The notes below the pieces were generated by a model. It worked only from the letters and a program-made list of their open reading frames with translations. It did no database searches and was not told where the DNA came from. Shown here in pieces: positions 59,607 to 64,000 of a DNA stretch of 64,000 nucleotides. This stretch comes from Taibaiella helva. Lineage in GTDB: Bacteria > Bacteroidota > Bacteroidia > Chitinophagales > Chitinophagaceae. Where the stretch lies: the NCBI RefSeq assembly GCF_003545695.1, contig NZ_QUZZ01000008.1:1-64000 (forward strand), in the 5' to 3' direction. How positions within the stretch are numbered: position 1 is the first letter of the stretch; every line of letters begins with the position of its first letter. A program made the position numbers and the translations under genes.

Positions 59607-60074
59607 ATGGATAAATTCTTTTTGGAAGCGAAAGTATTATGGGCCCAGGTGGATGCCAATATGCATCTGCGCCACAGTGCCTATGCCGACTTTGCCGCGC
59701 AGGCAAGGCTGGAGATGCTGGAGCGGCTGGGCATGGACATCAAAGTAATGCAGGAGGTTAAGATAGGACCGATCTTGTTCCGAGAGGAAACTGTCTACCT
59801 GCGGGAAGTCTTGCTGGGCCATAGTGTCAGCGTGACCTGCTTGCTCAGCAAGTGCAGGGAAGATGGCTCCCGCTGGTCATTTCTGCAGGAGATCATCCGT
59901 AACGATGGAGTACTGGCTGCAAGGGTACAGGTGGACGGCGCCTGGATCGATACCTTGAAGCGAAAGCTGACGGCACCGCCTGAGGCCTTCCGGGAACGCT
60001 TCCTGAAGGAGTTGCCCCGCACCGGCGATTTTGTACTGGAACCCGTACCCGATAAAACCGCACAGCAAGGATGA
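59607..60074 (+). CDS. Acyl-CoA thioesterase (4HBT/hotdog)
   Basis: The ATG at 59607 gives MDKFFLEAKVLWAQVDANMHLRHSAYADFAAQARLEML, the hotdog start with the N/D-x-x-x-H region (DANMHLRHSAY). Further strands such as FREETVYLREVLLGHSVSVTCLL and WSFLQEIIRNDGVLAARVQVDGAWID complete the fold. It probably hydrolyses acyl-CoA esters. Its stop overlaps the next start by 4 bp (ATGA). Confidence 0.88.
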   Translation: MDKFFLEAKVLWAQVDANMHLRHSAYADFAAQARLEMLERLGMDIKVMQEVKIGPILFREETVYLREVLLGHSVSVTCLLSKCREDGSRWSFLQEIIRNDGVLAARVQVDGAWIDTLKRKLTAPPEAFRERFLKELPRTGDFVLEPVPDKTAQQG

Positions 60075-60583
60075 ACCGCTTACAACAACAGGTAGCGAAA
60101 GCGCGGCATTCCGCTTTTCAGCTATGGCTGCTCAACATGGGCCTGCTGCGTACCGTGCCCTTCAATAAGCCGCATGGCCTGAAGGTGACACGCATCGGCG
60201 ACGACAGCCTGACGATCACAGCCCGGAATGTGCGCTCCAACCGCAACCATATTAAAGGGATTCATGCCTGCCTGCTGGCTACTTTATGTGAATACGTTTC
60301 GGGATTAAGCTTGCTGCTGAAGCTCGATCCCGCTGCTTACCGGATCATACTGAAGAACATTCACATGACTTATCACTACCAGGCGAAGAAAGATGTGTCG
60401 GTGACGTTCAGCCTCCCGGAAAGCGATTTTGCGCGGGATGTGCTGCAGCCGCTGGAGCTGGCAGAGGTAATCTTTAAAGAATTCCCGGTAGAGGTGTACG
60501 ACACGGAAGGTAACCATATCTGTACCGGGCTGATCAACTGGCAGATCAAATCCTGGAAGCATGTGAGGACCAAAACAGATTAA
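60071..60583 (+). CDS. DUF4442 hotdog-fold protein
   Basis: The 170-residue protein belongs to the DUF4442 (thioesterase-like hotdog) group, shown by RNVRSNRNHIKGIHACLLATLCEYVSGLSLLL in the middle and YHYQAKKDVSVTFSLPE later. It probably binds acyl-thioester substrates like its neighbour. It is translationally coupled to the thioesterase gene. Confidence 0.85.
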   Translation: MNRLQQQVAKARHSAFQLWLLNMGLLRTVPFNKPHGLKVTRIGDDSLTITARNVRSNRNHIKGIHACLLATLCEYVSGLSLLLKLDPAAYRIILKNIHMTYHYQAKKDVSVTFSLPESDFARDVLQPLELAEVIFKEFPVEVYDTEGNHICTGLINWQIKSWKHVRTKTD

Positions 60584-60619
60584 GTAAAACGCTTTTATTC
60601 ACGTATAAAATGGAGCTTT

Positions 60620-61072
60620 ATGTTTAGAAAAATAATCTTGCTGTCGGCGCTGCTGCTGGGCGTGCTGCTATTCGGAGCCAAAGCCACCTATGCCCAGAAA
60701 GACAGGGTGGAAGGCTTTTGGCTGAACCAGGAAAAAGAAGCGAAGATCGAGATCTATAAAGCGAAGAACGGAAAGTTTTATGGTAAGATCGTATGGCTGA
60801 AAGAGCCCAATAAGGACGGTAAGCCTAAAACAGATGTCAATAATCCCAAGGAAAGCCTGCGTTCGCAGCCGATCATAGGGTTGCTGATCCTGAAAGCCTT
60901 CAATAAGGACGGGGAGAAGACCTACGAAGATGGTACGATCTACGATCCCAAGAACGGGAAGACCTACAGCTGCAAAATTACCTATGAAAACGACAACCAG
61001 TTGTCGATACGTGGTTATGTGGGCATCTCGATGCTGGGGCGCACAACCACCTGGACCCGGAGTCCTAACTAA
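60620..61072 (+). CDS. DUF2147 secreted protein
   Basis: The 150-residue protein has a signal peptide (to ATYAQ, about 25) and a DUF2147 domain: VEGFWLNQEKEAKIEIYKAKNGKFYGKIVWLKEPNKDG, then GTIYDPKNGKTYSCKITYENDNQLSIRGYVGISMLGRTTTWTR. The fold is beta-rich with unknown function, often found in alpha-proteobacteria and Bacteroidota. It lies in the lipid gene cluster, 36 bp behind DUF4442. Confidence 0.88.
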   Translation: MFRKIILLSALLLGVLLFGAKATYAQKDRVEGFWLNQEKEAKIEIYKAKNGKFYGKIVWLKEPNKDGKPKTDVNNPKESLRSQPIIGLLILKAFNKDGEKTYEDGTIYDPKNGKTYSCKITYENDNQLSIRGYVGISMLGRTTTWTRSPN

Positions 61073-61113
61073 TAACTGTAAACTATTTTCTTATTTATCT
61101 AATTGAACCGATT

Positions 61114-61374
61114 ATGGCGACCACAGCCGAGTTTGAAGCCGCAGTGGCGGCCAGCAAAAACTTACCTGAAAAGCCGGATAACGATACGCTGCTGCAGCTG
61201 TACGGCTTGTATAAGCAAGCCACTGCCGGCGATGCTCCGGAGAAAAAAGATTTCGGTACCTTCGACTTTGTAGCCAGGGCCAAACATGAGGCCTGGGCGG
61301 CACAACTGGGTCTGGACAAGGAGGCAGCAATGCAGCGATATGTCGACCTGGTGAGCCGGCTGGCAAAAAAATAA
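61114..61374 (+). CDS. Acyl-CoA-binding protein
   Basis: The 86-residue protein is a complete ACBP: FEAAVAASKNLPEKPDNDTLLQLYGLYKQATAGDAPEKKDFGTFDFVARAKHEAWAAQLGLDKEAAMQRYVDLV. The conserved LYGLYKQAT and K-HEAW (AKHEAWAAQ) are seen. It holds long-chain acyl-CoA and supplies enzymes such as the nearby dehydrogenase. Confidence 0.93.
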   Translation: MATTAEFEAAVAASKNLPEKPDNDTLLQLYGLYKQATAGDAPEKKDFGTFDFVARAKHEAWAAQLGLDKEAAMQRYVDLVSRLAKK

Positions 61375-61415
61375 CAGCCCAGCCCGGCCGGTGCAATAAT
61401 GCCCCGGCGAAGAAA

Positions 61416-62489
61416 ATGACAACATATATGGCAATAAGGATAAGCGGCACTGGAAGCTATATTCCGGAACGGATCATCGGCGAAGATGAATTTTTACAGC
61501 ACCAGTTCTACGACGCATCGCATCGCCTAATTGAAGCCGACCCTGCTGAAATCATCCGCAAGTTCAGGGCCATTACCGGTATAGAAGAGCGGCGCTACGT
61601 GCGGCCCGATCAGCAGTCTTCCGACATTGCCACACTGGCTGCGCAGGAAGCGGTCGCGGATGCCGGCATAGATCCCGAAACACTGGATGGCATCATTATT
61701 GCCCATAACTATGGCAATATACCGTATGGGCAAAGACAATCGGATACTGTGCCGTCCCTGGCCGCAAGAGTAAAGCACAATCTCAGGATAAAGAATGCCG
61801 CTTGTGTGGCTTTCGACGTGCTGTTCGGTTGTCCCGGATGGATACAAGGGATGATCATTGCCAGCCAGTTCCTCAAAACCGGTGCCGCAAAGCGATACAT
61901 GGTGATCGGTTCCGAGACCTTGTCGCGGGTGCTGGATCCGCACGACCGCGATTCCATGATCTACGCCGACGGCGCCGGTGCTGCAATCATAGAGCGGGGC
62001 GAAGGCGACGCCGGTATCTTAGGTATGGCCAGCCGCTCGTATACCTATGATGAGGTCTACTATCTCGATTTCGATACTTCGCTGAAACCCGGCGTAACGC
62101 CCGATACAAGGTATATCAGAATGCAGGGAAGGAAGATCTACGAATTTGCGCTCGGGCAGGTGCCGCTGGCGATGAAGGCCTGTATGGACGAATCGGGCGT
62201 TGCTATCGATGAAGTGAAAAAGGTATTCCTTCACCAGGCCAATGAGAAGATGGACGAGGCGATCATTAAACGCTTTTTTGCACTTTGCGGAAAAGATACT
62301 GTTCCCGAGCATGTGATGCCTATGAGCATTCATAAGCTGGGCAACAGCTCAGTCGCTACGGTACCCACATTGCTCGACCTGGTCCGTAAGGGAAAGCTGC
62401 CGGAGCATCAGCTGCATCCGGGCGATGTGATCCTGCTGGCCTCCGTAGGCGCGGGCATGCACATCAATGCCTTTGCTTACCGGGTGTAA
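61416..62489 (+). CDS. 3-oxoacyl-ACP synthase III-like (KAS III / FabH family)
   Basis: The 357-residue protein (353 from the second ATG, 61428) has the KAS III features: ISGTGSYIPERIIGEDEF, catalytic Cys139 in LFGCPGWIQGM, His in VFLHQANEKMDEAII (about 270) and Asn in HKLGNSSVATVPTLL. FabH enzymes start acetyl-CoA/malonyl-ACP condensation; paralogues (OleA-like, degradative) join acyl chains differently. Its place in a degradative lipid cluster rather than a fab cluster suggests a non-housekeeping role. Confidence 0.9.
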   Translation: MTTYMAIRISGTGSYIPERIIGEDEFLQHQFYDASHRLIEADPAEIIRKFRAITGIEERRYVRPDQQSSDIATLAAQEAVADAGIDPETLDGIIIAHNYGNIPYGQRQSDTVPSLAARVKHNLRIKNAACVAFDVLFGCPGWIQGMIIASQFLKTGAAKRYMVIGSETLSRVLDPHDRDSMIYADGAGAAIIERGEGDAGILGMASRSYTYDEVYYLDFDTSLKPGVTPDTRYIRMQGRKIYEFALGQVPLAMKACMDESGVAIDEVKKVFLHQANEKMDEAIIKRFFALCGKDTVPEHVMPMSIHKLGNSSVATVPTLLDLVRKGKLPEHQLHPGDVILLASVGAGMHINAFAYRV

Positions 62490-62535
62490 TACCCCCGTGG
62501 CAAGCTTCTTAAATCCTTATAATCTCTAAGATCTT

Positions 62536-63357
62536 ATGTCCCTTTTCCAAAATAGAACCTTCCTGATCACCGGCGGGAGCCGGGGCATCGGGAAAGCGAT
62601 TGCGCTGAAGCTGGCAGCTGCCGGCGCTAACATTACTATCGCTGCCAAATCGGTAGAAGAAAATCCCAAGCTGGGCGGAACCATCTTTTCCGCCGCGGAA
62701 GAGATCGAAAAGGCCGGCGGCAAAGCCTTGCCCGTACCTTGTGATATCCGTAACGAAGAAATGATACAGGATGCTGTAGCCCAGACGGTATCGGTATTCG
62801 GCGGCATAGATGGCGTAATCAATAATGCTTCGGCGATATCGCTTACCAATACCGAAGACACGGAAAGCAAGCGCTTCGACCTGATGCACGATATTAATGT
62901 GCGGGGCACTTTCCTGGTAACCAAACATTGTCTTCCGTACCTGCTGCGTTCCAGGAATGCCCATATCCTTACTTTATCGCCGCCGGTAGACCTGCAGCCC
63001 AGGTGGTTGGGCGCACACATTGCCTATACGCTGAGCAAATACAACATGACCATGATGGCCATGGGTTGGGCCGAAGAATTTAAGCAAGATGGTATCTCCT
63101 CCAATTCGCTATGGCCGGTTACAACTATTGCCACGGCGGCCGTGAACAATCTGCTGGGAGGTGAATACCTGATGCAAAGAAGCCGTAAACCCGATATCCT
63201 TGCTGATGCAGTATTCTATATCCTGCAGCAGGGCCCGGGCAAGCTCTCCGGCAGGCAGCTGCTTGATGAGACCATACTGAAAGAAGCGGGTATAACCGAC
63301 TTCGATACCTATGCCGTCAATCCCGGTGGCAGCCTGCAAAAGGACCTTTTCCTGTAA
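62536..63357 (+). CDS. Short-chain dehydrogenase/reductase (HSDL2-like)
   Basis: The 273-residue protein has TGGSRGIGKAIALKLAAAGANITI (NAD(P) site), NNASAISL, the catalytic Ser in LTLSPPVDL, and AYTLSKYNMTMMA (YxxxK as Y-T-L-S-K). The sequence from SVEENPKLGGTIFSAAEEIEKAGGKALPVPCDIRNEE is close to human HSDL2-like enzymes and the C-terminus ends in an AEFGD-free tail. It should reduce or oxidise an acyl/carbonyl intermediate. It is 46 bp behind the KAS III-like gene. Confidence 0.9.
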   Translation: MSLFQNRTFLITGGSRGIGKAIALKLAAAGANITIAAKSVEENPKLGGTIFSAAEEIEKAGGKALPVPCDIRNEEMIQDAVAQTVSVFGGIDGVINNASAISLTNTEDTESKRFDLMHDINVRGTFLVTKHCLPYLLRSRNAHILTLSPPVDLQPRWLGAHIAYTLSKYNMTMMAMGWAEEFKQDGISSNSLWPVTTIATAAVNNLLGGEYLMQRSRKPDILADAVFYILQQGPGKLSGRQLLDETILKEAGITDFDTYAVNPGGSLQKDLFL

Positions 63358-63409
63358 CGCTTGCTGCTTTAGTGAAAAAGGGTACATTTACACCCTCAAA
63401 TCAATAATC

Positions 63410-64000
63410 ATGTCGGTACACAGTGAAATAAAACGCGTAACGACCCACACGTTACAGAAAATGAAAGAGCGTGGAGAAAAGATCTCCATGCTGACCGCCT
63501 ACGACTACTCGTTCACCAAAATATTCGATGAAGCAGGTATCGATATCCTGCTGATCGGTGATTCGGCCTCCAATGTAATTGCCGGTCATGAAACCACCTT
63601 GCCCATTACGCTTGACCAGATGATCTTCCTCGCATCGAGTGTTGTACGGGCAGCCCGGCGCTGCTTCGTGATCTGCGATCTGCCCTTCGGTACTTACCAG
63701 GGAAACAGCAAAGAAGCGCTGAATTCTTCTATCCGTATTATGAAGGAATCGGGAGCGCATGCTGTGAAGCTGGAAGGCGGCGCTGAAGTGTGCGAGTCTA
63801 TTGCCCGCATCGTATCGGCCGGTATCCCGGTTATGGGGCACCTTGGTCTTACCCCGCAATCCATCTACCAGTTCGGTACCTACAGTGTGCGGGCCAAGGA
63901 AGAAGCGGAAGCTGAGCTGCTGATCCGTAACGCGCATGCGGTACAGGAAGCCGGCGCCTTTTCGCTGGTGCTGGAAAAGATACCCGCGGCACTGGGCAAG
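63410..64000 (+). CDS. panB: 3-methyl-2-oxobutanoate hydroxymethyltransferase (PanB), 3' end outside window
   Basis: The ATG at 63410 opens a frame that continues past the right edge (197 codons seen). The PanB barrel is evident: MLTAYDYSFTKIFDEAGIDILLIGDSASN, DLPFGTYQ, AHAVKLEGG and VMGHLGLTPQSIYQFG. It makes ketopantoate for pantothenate and CoA synthesis, using methylene-tetrahydrofolate and Mg. The link to CoA fits the surrounding acyl-CoA genes but may be chance. Confidence 0.95.
   Translation, partial: MSVHSEIKRVTTHTLQKMKERGEKISMLTAYDYSFTKIFDEAGIDILLIGDSASNVIAGHETTLPITLDQMIFLASSVVRAARRCFVICDLPFGTYQGNSKEALNSSIRIMKESGAHAVKLEGGAEVCESIARIVSAGIPVMGHLGLTPQSIYQFGTYSVRAKEEAEAELLIRNAHAVQEAGAFSLVLEKIPAALGK

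Noticed and set aside
1-64000. tRNA, rRNA or prophage genes
   Set aside because: No cloverleaf-like segments with the GTTCGAATCC box, no rRNA signatures and no integrase or capsid genes were noticed by reading; a tRNA search program would settle this.

Overview
The window looks like a chromosome segment of a Bacteroidota bacterium, most likely of the Chitinophagaceae type (family placement is inference). The signs are type IX secretion (T9SS) C-terminal sorting domains on secreted proteins, a zinc protease of the M43 cytophagalysin type, TAnnTTTG-type -7 promoter boxes (upstream of rimM and the AraC gene), lanthipeptide leaders with the KLSLxK motif typical of this phylum, a fused vWA/TonB-plug protein behind an ECF sigma factor, and SusCD-free, moderately GC-rich housekeeping DNA. 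Only the two ends are cut: an Rhs gene enters from the left and panB runs off the right end.

Region 1 (1-6.3 kb) is the 3' end of an Rhs polymorphic-toxin locus. It holds the tip of the active Rhs protein with an AT-rich toxin tail and a membrane immunity candidate, then a displaced second tip that shares a 313-bp near-identical block with the active gene and has its own immunity candidate. After these come cassette debris separated by a recurring ~100-bp repeat, a cut HXXEE gene, a toxin-tail remnant coupled to a small lipoprotein, and a stand-alone lanthipeptide precursor gene. Region 2 (6.3-12.8 kb) has secreted T9SS-type proteins, an SRPBCC protein, an M43 protease and an AraC / cytochrome c / DUF1772 set. 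Region 3 (12.8-18.6 kb) has a second lanthipeptide precursor, a LanC cyclase and a small HTH protein with a Gly-Gly tail, but no LanB. It is followed by an ECF sigma factor and its large membrane-anchored vWA partner.

Region 4 (18.6-31.7 kb) has a serine hydrolase, a Pls/PosA-type adenylation/carrier/beta-helix membrane synthetase facing a phosphopantetheinyl transferase, and then FabF, a 14-TM exporter, an SDR, two thiolases and a TetR repressor, all on the minus strand. A 16-bp palindrome, TATACCGATCGGTATA, sits immediately upstream of the first thiolase and of the exporter, and a degenerate copy precedes tetR. This makes the block a TetR regulon and possibly one biosynthetic/export unit. 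Region 5 (31.7-49.9 kb) is mixed: a 216-bp tandem repeat, an M2 peptidase, a CAP protein, a GT87-GT2-deacetylase operon, a lipid kinase divergent from an App1-type phosphatase, small secreted proteins, PBP1A, rimM, a hybrid-propeller histidine kinase with its LuxR regulator, and purine nucleoside phosphorylase.

Region 6 (50.1-64 kb) is a fatty-acid cluster: a TetR regulator with its own operator, fadN-fadA-fadE (with a GxxExxY gene inserted between inverted repeats), a FadL-type porin, a GDSL lipase, two hotdog proteins, DUF2147, acyl-CoA-binding protein, a KAS III-like synthase and an SDR, ending in panB. It reads as uptake, activation-state control and beta-oxidation of fatty acids.
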